The notes under the pieces are model-generated. The model saw nothing but the letters and a program-made list of their open reading frames with translations, was not told where the DNA came from and ran no database searches. A program made the position numbers and the translations under genes. DNA of 64,000 nucleotides from Breznakibacter xylanolyticus (lineage in GTDB: Bacteria > Bacteroidota > Bacteroidia > Bacteroidales > Marinilabiliaceae): the NCBI RefSeq assembly GCF_003254275.1, contig NZ_QKZK01000007.1:62001-126000 (forward strand), given 5' to 3'. The first letter of the stretch is position 1, and each line of letters opens with the position of its first letter. Shown here in pieces: positions 1 through 8,800 of this stretch.

Positions 1-420
1 GATGCCCAAAAGAAAGCGCTGGAAGCTTTCCGAGCCAAACACGGATTGGACGAAAACGGCAAACCCATTCAAAACCCCAATCCGAACCCAACCCCAGGGG
101 GCGGTGATGACAAGCTCGCCAAGGAACTTGAAGAGATGCGGAAGCGTCTTGACGGCTATGAAGCAAAGGAGAAAGCAGGTATGCTGCATAACTCTTTGAA
201 GTCGAAACTGGCCGAAAAGAAGATACCGGACACCTTCATCAAGGGACGCACGGTGGAGAGCGAAGAACAAATTGACGCTGTGTTGGCCGAGATTGAAGCC
301 GACTACACCAGCGTAAAGCAACACCTCATTAACGAAGGTGTGGTTGGAGACGCCCCTCGCAACCCCATTGGCAACCCCAGTAACGTGGATGCTGATATTG
401 CATCATGGGCGAAGAGTTAA
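1..420 (+). CDS. Phage scaffold-like/head assembly protein (5' end outside window)
   Basis: The reading frame is open from base 1, so the gene starts before the window; 139 residues are visible. They are strongly charged and predicted helical, with a Pro-Asn repeat and a Gly patch near residues 20-35 of the visible part, then a coiled-coil-like stretch rich in Lys and Glu. A TTG codon at 46 could be taken for a start, but coding character continues upstream of it. Position directly before a decoration-like gene and the major capsid gene, and the charged helical character, suggest a scaffold or a head-maturation protein. There is no recognisable catalytic motif. The scaffold role is inferred from position and composition only. 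Confidence 0.6.
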   Translation, partial: DAQKKALEAFRAKHGLDENGKPIQNPNPNPTPGGGDDKLAKELEEMRKRLDGYEAKEKAGMLHNSLKSKLAEKKIPDTFIKGRTVESEEQIDAVLAEIEADYTSVKQHLINEGVVGDAPRNPIGNPSNVDADIASWAKS

Positions 421-441
421 TCATTTTAAACACGTATCAAA

Positions 442-972
442 ATGGCAATCGGATTTAAAAAAGTCTATTCCACAGAGGGAACGCCTGTTTTCCAAAAAGT
501 ATTGGAGAATGCACAGGGTGGTTTCACCCTCGACATGACCGGATTGACCTCGGGAGAGGAAATCCCCAAAGGCGCACTATTCATCTATGATGAATCGACC
601 CGCAAAGCAACCTATGTACGAACAGCAAAAGTGCATGAAACGGTTGCAGCACAAATAGCAGTGAAAGTAAGCAAAGGGCATAAAGTAAAAGTTGGTGATT
701 CACTGGATGGGGTGGCCGTGAACGCCATCAATACCGCCAATGCCGACTACGACACCCTGACCATGGCCTCCAATGTTTCGGCAGATGCCGGAGATATTTT
801 GGCCACTCATGCCACAACAGGTAAAACCACTGGGTTAGGATTTGATGCTATAACAGCTGAAGAAAATGCAACCCTCTCGGTTGTGATTCGCGGCACTGCT
901 TACGCACGTCGTATCCCTCCAGTGGCACAGGAACAACTTCCTGCAACTCTCATTTTGTCAAACTCTTATTAA
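442..972 (+). CDS. Probable phage head decoration / head fiber protein
   Basis: This is a 176-residue protein with no signal peptide or membrane segment, rich in Ala, Thr and Val, as expected of a beta-rich virion protein. It sits immediately before the major capsid gene (8-bp gap), where lambda-like phages carry the head decoration gene. The middle part (about residues 70-130) has short alternating beta-type stretches such as KVKVGDSLDGVAV. The C-terminus (residues 148-170) has an RGTAYARRIPPV stretch. No enzyme motif is visible. The decoration role follows from gene order and composition; a head fiber protein would look the same. Confidence 0.55.
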   Translation: MAIGFKKVYSTEGTPVFQKVLENAQGGFTLDMTGLTSGEEIPKGALFIYDESTRKATYVRTAKVHETVAAQIAVKVSKGHKVKVGDSLDGVAVNAINTANADYDTLTMASNVSADAGDILATHATTGKTTGLGFDAITAEENATLSVVIRGTAYARRIPPVAQEQLPATLILSNSY

Positions 973-979
973 TTAAACA

Positions 980-2068
980 ATGGCAGATAGAATTAAATCC
1001 ATTTTCGGTCCCTATTCCGAGAAAATGCAGGTGATGATCGACACCGCGAAAGACAAGTTCGCGCCCGTGTGGTTCACCAAATATTTAGATTGGGGCACAC
1101 CAAAAACCACCCTAACCTTTGAAACAGCCATTGGTCGTTCAAGAATCGAAGCCGCTGCTTCTGTGGTTGATCGCAGCGCCTCTGCCCCGCTCCGTGGCCG
1201 TCCCGGATTGGAGAAACTTCGCGGTGAAGTACCAGCCATCAAGGAGAAATTCGCCATGACCGAGAGCGACTACCGTGACTGGGAAATGCTTAAAGCCATG
1301 AGCGTAAACGATGGCACCAAGCTCAAAGCGTTGCTCGACCTGTTGTTCAACGACGTGAAAAAGGTGGGTGATGCATCTCTGAAACGCCTTGACTTCATGG
1401 TACTGCAAGGGATTTCAACAGGGAAAATCAACCTTTCGTTGACCAACAACCCCGATGGGATTGTGACCGGAGAAATTGACCTGCTGATGCCTGCCGAAAA
1501 CAAACGCAGCGTCAGTGAAAAGTGGTCCGTTTCAGCAACCGCCACGCCAGTTACCGACATTAAAAATGCCGTGGACGCAGCCGAGGAAAGAGGAATTGCG
1601 TTTGAGAAAATCTTGATGACTCGCAATACATTCTGGAAGTTCCAGAAGTGCGATGAAACCATCAAGATGCTGAACGGCTTCTTCAGGTTGAACACCAACC
1701 AAAAGCTGCTGCCCACCTTTGCTCAGGTGAACGAATACCTTCAGGCCAACTTGCTCCCAACCATTGAATTGGTTAATGAAGCCATTGGTATTGAGAAAGA
1801 CGGAAAGATCAGTGTGCAACGTCCGTTCGAGGATACAGCTGCCGTTCTTATCCCGTCAGGTAAATTGGGCATTGTGCATAATGCGGTTTGCATCGAGGAA
1901 ATGAAGCCTGTGGCAGGTGTGTCGTATGCCAAATACGAACGGTCGTTAATTTCCAAGTGGTCGCAAAACGACCCATTTGGCGAATACACAGCCGTGGAGC
2001 TGAACGCCTTCCCAGGCATCGAGGCCATTGATTCCATCTTTATCCTCAACACCGAAACCAAAGCCTGA
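980..2068 (+). CDS. Major capsid protein, phage lambda E type
   Basis: A 362-residue protein that forms the icosahedral head shell. Length and pattern fit the lambda gpE family of major capsid proteins: an N-terminal part with an Arg-Ser-rich segment (residues 55-75), then RPGLEKLRGEVPAIKEKF (residues 74-91), where gpE proteins carry a conserved stretch on metal-independent subunit packing, and a C-terminal part ending in a hydrophobic strand. It follows the decoration-like gene and is followed by a strong hairpin (2075-2096), which fits a highly expressed structural gene. The ATG at 980 has an A-rich upstream region, as is usual in this phylum. The family call rests on my reading of the protein, not on an alignment. 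Confidence 0.75.
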   Translation: MADRIKSIFGPYSEKMQVMIDTAKDKFAPVWFTKYLDWGTPKTTLTFETAIGRSRIEAAASVVDRSASAPLRGRPGLEKLRGEVPAIKEKFAMTESDYRDWEMLKAMSVNDGTKLKALLDLLFNDVKKVGDASLKRLDFMVLQGISTGKINLSLTNNPDGIVTGEIDLLMPAENKRSVSEKWSVSATATPVTDIKNAVDAAEERGIAFEKILMTRNTFWKFQKCDETIKMLNGFFRLNTNQKLLPTFAQVNEYLQANLLPTIELVNEAIGIEKDGKISVQRPFEDTAAVLIPSGKLGIVHNAVCIEEMKPVAGVSYAKYERSLISKWSQNDPFGEYTAVELNAFPGIEAIDSIFILNTETKA

Positions 2069-2074
2069 CCCAAC

Positions 2075-2105
2075 GGGCAGGGATAACACCCTGCCCTTAC
2101 CTTTT
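2075..2105 (+). terminator. Hairpin terminator after the major capsid gene
   Basis: GGGCAGGG (2075-2082) pairs with CCCTGCCC (2089-2096) around a 6-base loop, and is followed by a T-rich stretch (TTACCTTTT). It begins 6 bases after the capsid stop codon. It may partly end transcription or protect the capsid message. Confidence 0.65.
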
Positions 2106-2110
2106 GAGCC

Positions 2111-2431
2111 ATGACGAACCTTGAAGCCTTAAAATCGAAAGTTGCCGGTTATCCATTATCGGAGAACACATTTTTAACCGCATTGACCGACAGAGCCATT
2201 CAGCCAACGGAGGAATATAGCGGGAAGAACCGAAATTTTGAACTGGCCATGGCCGATGTGTATATCGTGCTAGCCACTTCGGTAAACGTGTCCGAGGGAG
2301 GGTATCAACTAAGCATCACCGATAAAACCAATTTCGTGAAGATTGCGGGCAAGATTTACGGAGTTTACGGGGAGCCAAACCCACTCAAAGACGATGAGCC
2401 AGCCATTTCAAATGCATCCAACCTATGGTAG
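2111..2431 (+). CDS. Phage head-tail connector-like protein
   Basis: A 106-residue protein placed directly after the capsid gene, where head completion proteins are usual. It is mainly helical in its first two thirds (residues 5-85), with no signal peptide and no catalytic motif. The 3' end overlaps the next gene by 7 bases. I do not recognise a named family with certainty; a gp6-like connector is the most likely role from order and size. Confidence 0.6.
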   Translation: MTNLEALKSKVAGYPLSENTFLTALTDRAIQPTEEYSGKNRNFELAMADVYIVLATSVNVSEGGYQLSITDKTNFVKIAGKIYGVYGEPNPLKDDEPAISNASNLW

Positions 2432-2745
2432 TAATGCAATACCCCCATTCTATCACCATCACAGCAAAGGGAGCAACCGGCATAGATGGGGATGGAAATC
2501 CAACAGAAGGCGCGACAACGGTAGTTTTCACCGGAACGTGCCGAGCCGAAGCCAACGGCACTGGGCAACTGCTGAGAGGTGACGATGGCAGTGAAATGAA
2601 TTACTCATTCACAGTATATCTACCCAAGATGGAAACGGATATTTCGGCCAACTCAGAAGCCGAAATCATCATTGGCAACATGACCATTAAAGGCAGTGTG
2701 AAACGTCACAGCAATGGACAGCTAAACTCACGGTTATGGGTATAA
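2425..2745 (+). CDS. Probable phage head closure protein
   Basis: A 106-residue, beta-rich protein with alternating Thr/Val/Ile strands (for example SITITAKGATG near the N-terminus and SEAEIIIGNMTIKGSV near residues 78-93). The size and small-barrel look fit head closure or stopper proteins of siphoviruses, which lie between the connector and the tail completion gene. Two start codons are possible, 2425 (overlapping the previous gene) and 2434; the second gives a start at MQYPHSI. The end overlaps the next gene by 10 bases. Function is inferred from order and fold type. Confidence 0.55.
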   Translation: MVVMQYPHSITITAKGATGIDGDGNPTEGATTVVFTGTCRAEANGTGQLLRGDDGSEMNYSFTVYLPKMETDISANSEAEIIIGNMTIKGSVKRHSNGQLNSRLWV

Positions 2746-3230
2746 GGGGAAGTTTTAGGTATTCAGATATCGAGAAAGCATTAAAGAGCGACCTAATTGC
2801 CATTGAAGCGAACATCATCCGCATTATGAAGCGATGTGGAAATGAATTTGTGACCGATGCAAAAAATGGCCTTAACATCTCATCTTCTGCTTTCCCTAAA
2901 GGAGACTACAAAGATCAGACTGCCAATCTTAGAAGCTCAATAGGCTATGTTATCATGAGAGATAATGAAGTGATTGAGCAGAACATTGATGGAACAGGAC
3001 AAGGAATGTCGGCGGGTCTTGCAGCTCTAAGAGCCAGGCAAAGTGGAACAGGATATCGGTTGATTGGTGTTGCAGGGATGGAATATGCTTCGGCTTTGGA
3101 ATCGAAAGGATATAACGTGATTTCATCGCAAAAGGAAACAACCCTTATAAACCTCAGTGATAGATTGAAAAAATTCAGCAAACAACTGGGGAAGAAGGGG
3201 ATGAACATTGATTTTGACACCAATTTTTGA
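2736..3230 (+). CDS. HK97 gp10-like tail completion / minor capsid protein
   Basis: A 164-residue protein with a basic helical N-terminus and a middle part with a Gly-rich turn (residues 88-112). The segment GMEYASALESKGYNVIS (residues 114-130) resembles the part of HK97 gp10-type proteins where a Tyr-Ala-x-x-Val/Leu-Glu pattern is typical. These proteins sit on the neck and join head to tail. It overlaps the gene before by 10 bases and is followed by the tail terminator candidate, the standard order. Confidence in the family is moderate because the resemblance was judged by eye. Confidence 0.6.
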   Translation: MGIRGSFRYSDIEKALKSDLIAIEANIIRIMKRCGNEFVTDAKNGLNISSSAFPKGDYKDQTANLRSSIGYVIMRDNEVIEQNIDGTGQGMSAGLAALRARQSGTGYRLIGVAGMEYASALESKGYNVISSQKETTLINLSDRLKKFSKQLGKKGMNIDFDTNF

Positions 3231-3232
3231 CA

Positions 3233-3610
3233 ATGAGAACCACATTCGAAGTCATACAGCGGGTTTACGACCTGGTTAAAACCGGGGCACTACCAGTTTT
3301 CAAGTTGAACAAACTGGGGACTCATAGCGAATATGTGGTGGTGAACGCGATGCCCATGACAGGGGTGGAACTCAAAAAATGCTTTGTCAATGTCAACATC
3401 CATGTTGCTGACATCAAAATCTCAGACGGAACCACGGTTGCCAACACAAAACGGTTGGAAGAACTGAGCACTCAGTATGCGGGCATGCTCGAAGAGATTG
3501 ACACCAACGACATGGCACTATACTACGTTTCGCAGGGCATTGAGCGCGAAGAAGCCCTGAAAGAACATTACGCAAACATCAAATTAATGTGCAAACTAAT
3601 TGATTTATAA
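3233..3610 (+). CDS. Probable tail terminator protein
   Basis: 125 residues from the ATG at 3233; a TTG at 3227 would add two residues and overlap the previous stop. Mixed alpha-beta protein between the gp10-like gene and the tail tube gene, the place where tail terminator (gpU-like) proteins are found. It has strands at residues 30-60 and a long C-terminal helix at about 80-120. It ends two bases before the tail tube start, so the two are co-translated. No sequence motif proves the role. Confidence 0.55.
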   Translation: MRTTFEVIQRVYDLVKTGALPVFKLNKLGTHSEYVVVNAMPMTGVELKKCFVNVNIHVADIKISDGTTVANTKRLEELSTQYAGMLEEIDTNDMALYYVSQGIEREEALKEHYANIKLMCKLIDL

Positions 3611-3612
3611 CA

Positions 3613-4116
3613 ATGGCAAAATATTCATTTGGACTGAAGACGGTAAAATTCGGCACCCCTACGGGAACGGTTGCCATGCCTGCTGTATTGGAACAATTCG
3701 CGATGACGGTGAAAGGCTCATTGAAGCTGAGCGAATCAGAAGCATCGCTCAAAGAGTTTTATGTGGAGGAACAATCGGCACCTGTTGAGCAGGTGATTGC
3801 CGAAGACTCCCAATTAACAGCAGAATGGCAATGCTACGACATTGCACCTGCCATCATCACCAAGGTAAAAGGAGGAACGGTTACGGCAGGGGAAACCTCC
3901 GACACCTGGGCAGCCCCAGGGAGTTCATCCATCATTAAACTGGCTGTTGAGCTGGAAACGGCCAGCGGTGTAAAGGTGCTCATCCCCAAAGCCTCTGTTG
4001 TAGCTCGCTTTGACGGGGCAATGGGTAAAGAGGAATTGTTGATGATGAGCATTAAACTAACCGCTCTTGACCCGGGCGATGGCGGTTCGCCATACTCAAT
4101 CGTCATTCCCGATTAA
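3613..4116 (+). CDS. Major tail tube protein
   Basis: A 167-residue beta-rich protein with many Thr, Val and Ser residues, ending in PYSIVIPD. Size, composition and place before the tape measure module fit the protein that polymerises into the tail tube. The N-terminal part holds alternating strands (residues 2-40). A Gly-Thr-Val loop at 86-100 could be the inter-ring loop. A strong hairpin follows at 4137-4156, as after the capsid gene, which suggests high expression. Function is inferred from order and character. Confidence 0.7.
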   Translation: MAKYSFGLKTVKFGTPTGTVAMPAVLEQFAMTVKGSLKLSESEASLKEFYVEEQSAPVEQVIAEDSQLTAEWQCYDIAPAIITKVKGGTVTAGETSDTWAAPGSSSIIKLAVELETASGVKVLIPKASVVARFDGAMGKEELLMMSIKLTALDPGDGGSPYSIVIPD

Positions 4117-4136
4117 CGGCAACAATCCTTAACCCT

Positions 4137-4165
4137 GCCCCGGCTCTGTCCGGGGCTTTAAATTA
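4137..4165 (+). terminator. Hairpin terminator after the tail tube gene
   Basis: GCCCCGG (4137-4143) pairs with CCGGGGC (4150-4156) around a 6-base loop and is followed by TTTAAATT. It stands in the only sizeable gap between 2745 and 5868, and separates the tail tube gene from the lysis genes. Confidence 0.6.
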
Positions 4166-4172
4166 AAACACC

Positions 4173-4559
4173 ATGAACATGGAATTTATCAGCCTATTGT
4201 TGAATCTCGTATTTGGAGGAGGTTTTTTGGTTTCTCTCTTAACAATGAGATCGACACGAAAAAAAGCTGAAGCGGATGCAAAGACATCTGAGTTAGATAA
4301 CGTGCAAGAAGCGGTGAAGATATGGAGAGAGATGTGTGAGTCGTTGAAGTCCGAATTGGAGGACTACAAGACCTATCAAGGCGAGATGAATGCCCAAATG
4401 GAGATGTTACGCCGAGAGGTGGCGCGACTGACAGCGATCAACCATAAGATTGTGCTACTACTGGACAAAATCACACCAGAAAACATGGAACAAATGATAG
4501 ATCAGATAAAAACAGTTCACGGACATCTAATCCTAAAACCAAATGAGATCAATCAATAA
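4173..4559 (+). CDS. Membrane-anchored coiled-coil protein, possible lysis accessory protein
   Basis: 128 residues (a second ATG at 4179 would remove two). Residues 3-24 form one hydrophobic membrane segment, followed by basic residues (RSTRKK) and a long heptad-rich helix at about 29-100. This N-in, periplasmic or cytoplasmic coiled-coil layout resembles inner-membrane spanin subunits or holin-like accessory proteins. Its 3' end overlaps the endolysin gene by 17 bases, so a role in lysis is plausible. No known holin signature is visible. A tail-module role cannot be excluded because both neighbours outside the pair are tail genes. Confidence 0.55.
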   Translation: MNMEFISLLLNLVFGGGFLVSLLTMRSTRKKAEADAKTSELDNVQEAVKIWREMCESLKSELEDYKTYQGEMNAQMEMLRREVARLTAINHKIVLLLDKITPENMEQMIDQIKTVHGHLILKPNEINQ

Positions 4560-4944
4560 GATTATCATCCACTGTTCAGCAACCCCGGATGGGCGCGTCG
4601 TTTCTGCTGCTGAAATTGACAAATGGCACCGGCAAAGAGGCTTCGCCATGATAGGGTATCACTATGTAATCGGCCTCGATGGCAGTGTGGAAAAAGGACG
4701 TGATGAAACCCAAGTAGGTGCGCATTGTGAAGGACAGAACAGCATCAGCATTGGCATCTGCTATATAGGAGGACTGGATCACAACGGAAAACCAATGGAC
4801 ACACGCACCACTAAACAAATATCGGCCATGCACCTATTGATAAGAGAGCTTAAAAAGAAATACCCTCAAGCAACAATTCACGGGCACAACGAATTTGCAA
4901 GGAAAGCATGTCCTTGTTTTAACGTTAAAAACGAGTTTAAATGA
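4543..4944 (+). CDS. Endolysin, N-acetylmuramoyl-L-alanine amidase (Amidase_2)
   Basis: A 133-residue single-domain zinc amidase that cuts the bond between N-acetylmuramic acid and L-alanine of peptidoglycan at the end of the phage cycle. The zinc ligands of the T7 lysozyme family can be seen: His10 in IIHCSATP, His115 in HGHNEF and a Cys in KACPCF (123 or 125). A Tyr-His pair (GYHYVIG, residues 38-44) matches the conserved core. There is no signal peptide and no separate wall-binding domain. The start overlaps the coiled-coil gene, and the stop overlaps the chaperone start as ATGA. The placement inside the tail module is unusual. Confidence 0.9.
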   Translation: MRSINKIIIHCSATPDGRVVSAAEIDKWHRQRGFAMIGYHYVIGLDGSVEKGRDETQVGAHCEGQNSISIGICYIGGLDHNGKPMDTRTTKQISAMHLLIRELKKKYPQATIHGHNEFARKACPCFNVKNEFK

Positions 4945-5411
4945 ACACCACCGAAACTAAAGCCGGCCGCACCCTCACGGAGCAGCCGGTGCGGTTTTCC
5001 GTCAACGGGAAGCCGTTTGAAATTACCGGGCTGACGCTTGGGACGATTATACGCATGAGCACCATTTCGGCGGGGTTTGCCCATATCGATGGGAATCAGG
5101 CTGTGGTTCCGGCCATGCTTGGCAATAGCGGCAACATGAAACCCTTGTGCCGATTGCTGGCCATTGGCATTACCAACGCCCGACCGGCGTGGTGGAACCT
5201 GTTGGCACGATGGAAGGAGTGGCGATTGAGTTACTTCCTGCTGTGGCACCTCAACGCAGGGGAGATATTTCAACTCACATCGGTACTGGTAAAGCAGATG
5301 AACACGGAGGCTTTTTTTTTCACTATGCAGTTGATAAGCGGAGCGAACATCCTGAGAAGCACAAAGGCAGCCGGGGAGGAAAAACCATCTGGGGAAGCAT
5401 TGCCGGAATAG
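4941..5411 (+). CDS. Tail assembly chaperone, short (G-like) product
   Basis: 156 residues. It lies between the tail tube and tape measure genes, where siphoviruses encode a pair of chaperones that coat the tape measure protein before tube assembly. Translation overlaps the endolysin stop (ATGA). The frame runs through GCT TTT TTT TTC at 5310-5321, a T9 run that can slip back by one base into the frame that ends at 5587. Without slippage it ends at 5411. Residues 20-130 have the Val/Leu-rich mixed fold usual for these chaperones, with a Trp-rich patch (PAWWNLLARWKEW) near residues 82-94. The chaperone role rests on position and on the frameshift arrangement. Confidence 0.7.
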   Translation: MNTTETKAGRTLTEQPVRFSVNGKPFEITGLTLGTIIRMSTISAGFAHIDGNQAVVPAMLGNSGNMKPLCRLLAIGITNARPAWWNLLARWKEWRLSYFLLWHLNAGEIFQLTSVLVKQMNTEAFFFTMQLISGANILRSTKAAGEEKPSGEALPE

Positions 5412-5587
5412 CTAAAAGTTTCGGCTACACGGTGGACTATATTTTATGGCAAGTGAGCTGGGTAAACCTGCAAATGATGATGAGCGACATGCCGTGGTAT
5501 GACTACGACAAGACCAATGACGACGTGGTGGAGGTCGCCCCGGAAGACGAGATTAACATGCTAAAGAAATTCGCAAAACAGAAATGA
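5312..5587 (+). CDS. Tail assembly chaperone, T-like extension made by -1 frameshift
   Basis: This frame is one base behind that of the preceding gene and stays open from before the T9 run to 5587. Read from the slippery run it adds about 88 residues, including TIWGSIAGIAKSFGYTVDYI and WQVSWVNLQMMMSDMPWYD, which resembles the T part of phage tail chaperones (Trp-rich, ending in a Tyr-Asp segment). No good start codon lies close to this conserved part; the ATG at 5147 would add residues that are shadow sequence. The full G-T product would be about 214 residues. The end overlaps the next gene by 4 bases. Confidence 0.65.
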   Translation, partial: FFFHYAVDKRSEHPEKHKGSRGGKTIWGSIAGIAKSFGYTVDYILWQVSWVNLQMMMSDMPWYDYDKTNDDVVEVAPEDEINMLKKFAKQK

Positions 5588-5856
5588 ACATGACCAATCC
5601 GGATATCAGCCAATCCATTGTCAGAGCCACGCTAATAGCCGAAGCGGAACGCCTGAGTGCTAAAACCGTTGCTTTTATTGCTTCGCGCATAGATGCAGAC
5701 TGGCACGAAAGGTTAAAACAACACGACTTAAAGCCAATTCGGGACAGATACCCCGAATTAACGGATCACATCAACGCACTCATTCAACTGCATAACAACG
5801 TGGCGATGGCCAAAACCATGAACCTGCCATCTTTCCCAATCGTGTCGAACAATTAA
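5584..5856 (+). CDS. Small phage protein of unknown function before the tape measure gene
   Basis: 90 residues from 5584 (ATG in the ATGA overlap with the chaperone extension; a second ATG at 5590). Mostly helical, with a Glu/Arg/Lys-rich stretch at residues 18-60 and a neutral tail. There is no membrane segment or motif. It sits 11 bases before the tape measure gene, so it may be another chaperone or a minor tail component. I do not recognise its family. Confidence 0.6.
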   Translation: MNMTNPDISQSIVRATLIAEAERLSAKTVAFIASRIDADWHERLKQHDLKPIRDRYPELTDHINALIQLHNNVAMAKTMNLPSFPIVSNN

Positions 5857-5867
5857 AACAGCCAATT

Positions 5868-8800
5868 ATGTCAAGCCTGCAATTTGAAGCCCACATAGAC
5901 ATCAGCCAAATAAGAAGAGAACTCGCCGAAATGGAAGCGCGCTTTCAAAGGACTACTCAATCAGCATCATCGAGTGGGCAAGAAATGGATGCCACATTTA
6001 AAAAGATTGGTGCAGCCATGGCCGGCTATTTCACATTGACGGCCGCCAAAGGATTCCTGGACCAGGTGATTGCCGTGCGGGGCGAATTTCAACAGCTCGA
6101 CATCGCCCTGCAAACCATGCTTGGCAATAAGGAGCAAGCAGACAAGCTAATGGCTAATGTGGTTCAACTGGCCGCTAAAACGCCATTCTCACTCACCGAA
6201 CTAGGGCAGGGTGCCAAACAGTTATTGGCGTTTAAAACACCAGCTGAGCAAATCCCCGATACGTTGCGCCGCATTGGTGATGTGGCCGCCGGGGTATCGG
6301 TGCCTGTTGGCGATTTGATATCGGCTTATGGCAAGGTATCGGCAAAAGGCAAGATGCAGGCTGAAGAGCTGAATCAGTTTGCCGAGCGCGGTGTTCCCAT
6401 CATCAGCGAACTGGCGAAAGTGATTGGCACCACCGACGATGCCATTTATAAGATGGCCGAACAGGGCAAGATTGGCTTTGGCGAACTGCAACAGGCCATC
6501 GTGAACATGACCAACGAGGGCGGCCAGTTTGCCAACATGATGGAGAAACAGGCTGAATCGCTCACCGGGCAGCTGTCGAACCTTGGTGATGCTTGGGATA
6601 GGATGTTGAATGATGTCGGGACATCCAGTCAAGGCATGATTTCGGGTGGCATTTCAGGGTTAACATCGTTGGTTGAGAATTATGAAGTGGTTCTAAAAAT
6701 TCTGGGGCTGATTATAACCGCCTATGGCACATACAAAGGTGCAATAGTAGCAGTTGCGATGGCTGAAAAGGCAAAACTGGTAGCTACACAAGTGCAAGAG
6801 TACATCAAGATGGCACGAGCTTTAGGTGTGGCCACAGCCAACCAAATTGCTTTTAATAGAGCAACATTAATCAATCCATATGTTGCAGTCGCAACCGCAA
6901 TTACGGGATTGGTAGCAGCAATGATATTCCTCAATAAAACAACGAAGGAATCCATTGGTGTTAGTGCTGATTTTAAGCGAAACCTAGACGACGAACTAAA
7001 ATCCGTTGAAGGCAACTTTAAAGCGCTCAAAGGAACCGCAGAAGGAACAGAAGCAAGACGCATCGCTATTGAGAATATCAACAGCAAGTATGGGGAATAT
7101 TTAGGAAATCTTTTGACTGAAAAATCCTCGTTAGAAGATATCCAGAAAGCACAAGAAGCCGCGACGGTTGCCATTGCGAAAAACATGGCGCTTAAATCGC
7201 AGGAAAAGGAATTAACCAGCTATAAGGATGCTGTAAAAGAAGCAGAAGAATCATATTCAAAGTCGCTCAAAAAGATTTTCGATAAGACATCTGCGTCAAG
7301 TGCAGCAAAAGGGGCGGCATCTGCTGCCATAGATGCATATATTGAGGAGTTATCAAAGACAAACATTGGAGCAGGGGCGCGTTTCGATTTTGAATCAATA
7401 TGGGGGAAATTAGGTCAAAATGGCATAAACATAGCAGGGTCAGATCGAGCCGTGATTGACCTGGGGTATGCTGTTACCGAAACAATCAATGCGCGGCAGT
7501 CAGAGCAAAAGGCTATGGAAGACCTGAATGCCACTTATGATGCCTATTTAAAAAAAATTGGCATCATTGACAAAACGGAACCCCCAAAGGTGGAAGACGG
7601 CAAAACGGGAGGTGAAGATAAGGACAATGCCTACGACGGCGACAAGTACCGCAAGACATTGGCCGAGCAAAAGAAAGCCTACGACGACTACGTGGAGGCG
7701 ATGAAAAACGCCCGCCCCGAGGACGAAAAGGCACTTGAAAAATACTATGCCAACTTAAAGAAGCAGGGGGATGATTACAAAGCATACCTCAACAAACAGC
7801 TACAGGTACACAAAGGGAATGTAGATGCCACAGCCGCCATTTACCAGGCAGCCGCCAAAGGAGGCGTCATCCTCAATGGGAAGGAAGACTTTAAATCAAT
7901 GTCCGGCAACACCGACACATCAAAAGTGAAGGTGACGGATATCAAGAGAAGCGCCGCTGTGCCGCTTGAGTTTAAGAAGCTCGCCGACTACTCAGAGAAA
8001 GCAAAGCTGAACGCAGAGAAGTTGCGGAAAGAAATGGGTATGCTGAGTAAGGCCGAAATTGGTGCCGGTCTCATCGAAGGCGCCAACGCAATGAGCGAGA
8101 TGGCTCGCTATGCCGGTCAGATGGATGAAGAACTGGGGAAGGCCTTGCAATCGACCGCCGATATTGTGGGAAATGTGGGGAATGTGGTGGCAGGAATGGC
8201 AAGTGGAGATTACTTAGGGGCAGCCGTTGGAGCTGTAGGAGTGATGGCCACAGTGAGTTCACTGTTTGACGACTCAGCCGCCAAACAGGCCGAAGCTGCC
8301 CGACGAGCCGAGAACACACGACAACAATACGAGCTTCAAAACAGAGCGTTGGAATATCAGATTGAACTGATGAACACACTCTCGGGCACTGACAGGACGC
8401 AGGCGCAGGTAGACACACAGAATCTAATAGAAGAACAGATTGCCAACTTAGATGCAAAGGCAAAAGCAACACAGATTAAGTTTGGCGAACTAGGGCAATA
8501 TCAAGTATCCGTCAAAGGAGCCGAAGACTTGATCAGATTAATGGAAGGACGAGGTAAGTACAATACGGAGGATCTGACGGGTAGTAACATGTTTGCCATT
8601 GGTATCAATCAGATTAAGAAGAATATTGACGAGTACAACTCTGTGGAGCAAATGGTCAACCATGGTCTCAATGTTAAGAATCTGGAAGACATACAAAATC
8701 TCATCGACGAATATACAGCCAAGAAAAAACAACTTGCCGAGTTCTACGAAGAAGCCTCCGGAACCACAACCGATGCCATCACCGATTCCATCGTTGAGGG

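Noticed and set aside
4173-4559. Firm holin call
   Set aside because: Only one membrane segment and a long coiled coil are seen and no holin family pattern; the role was left open.
5147-5311. Independent start at 5147 for the second chaperone
   Set aside because: The residues before the T9 run are shadow sequence of the first chaperone frame; the frameshift explains the layout better.
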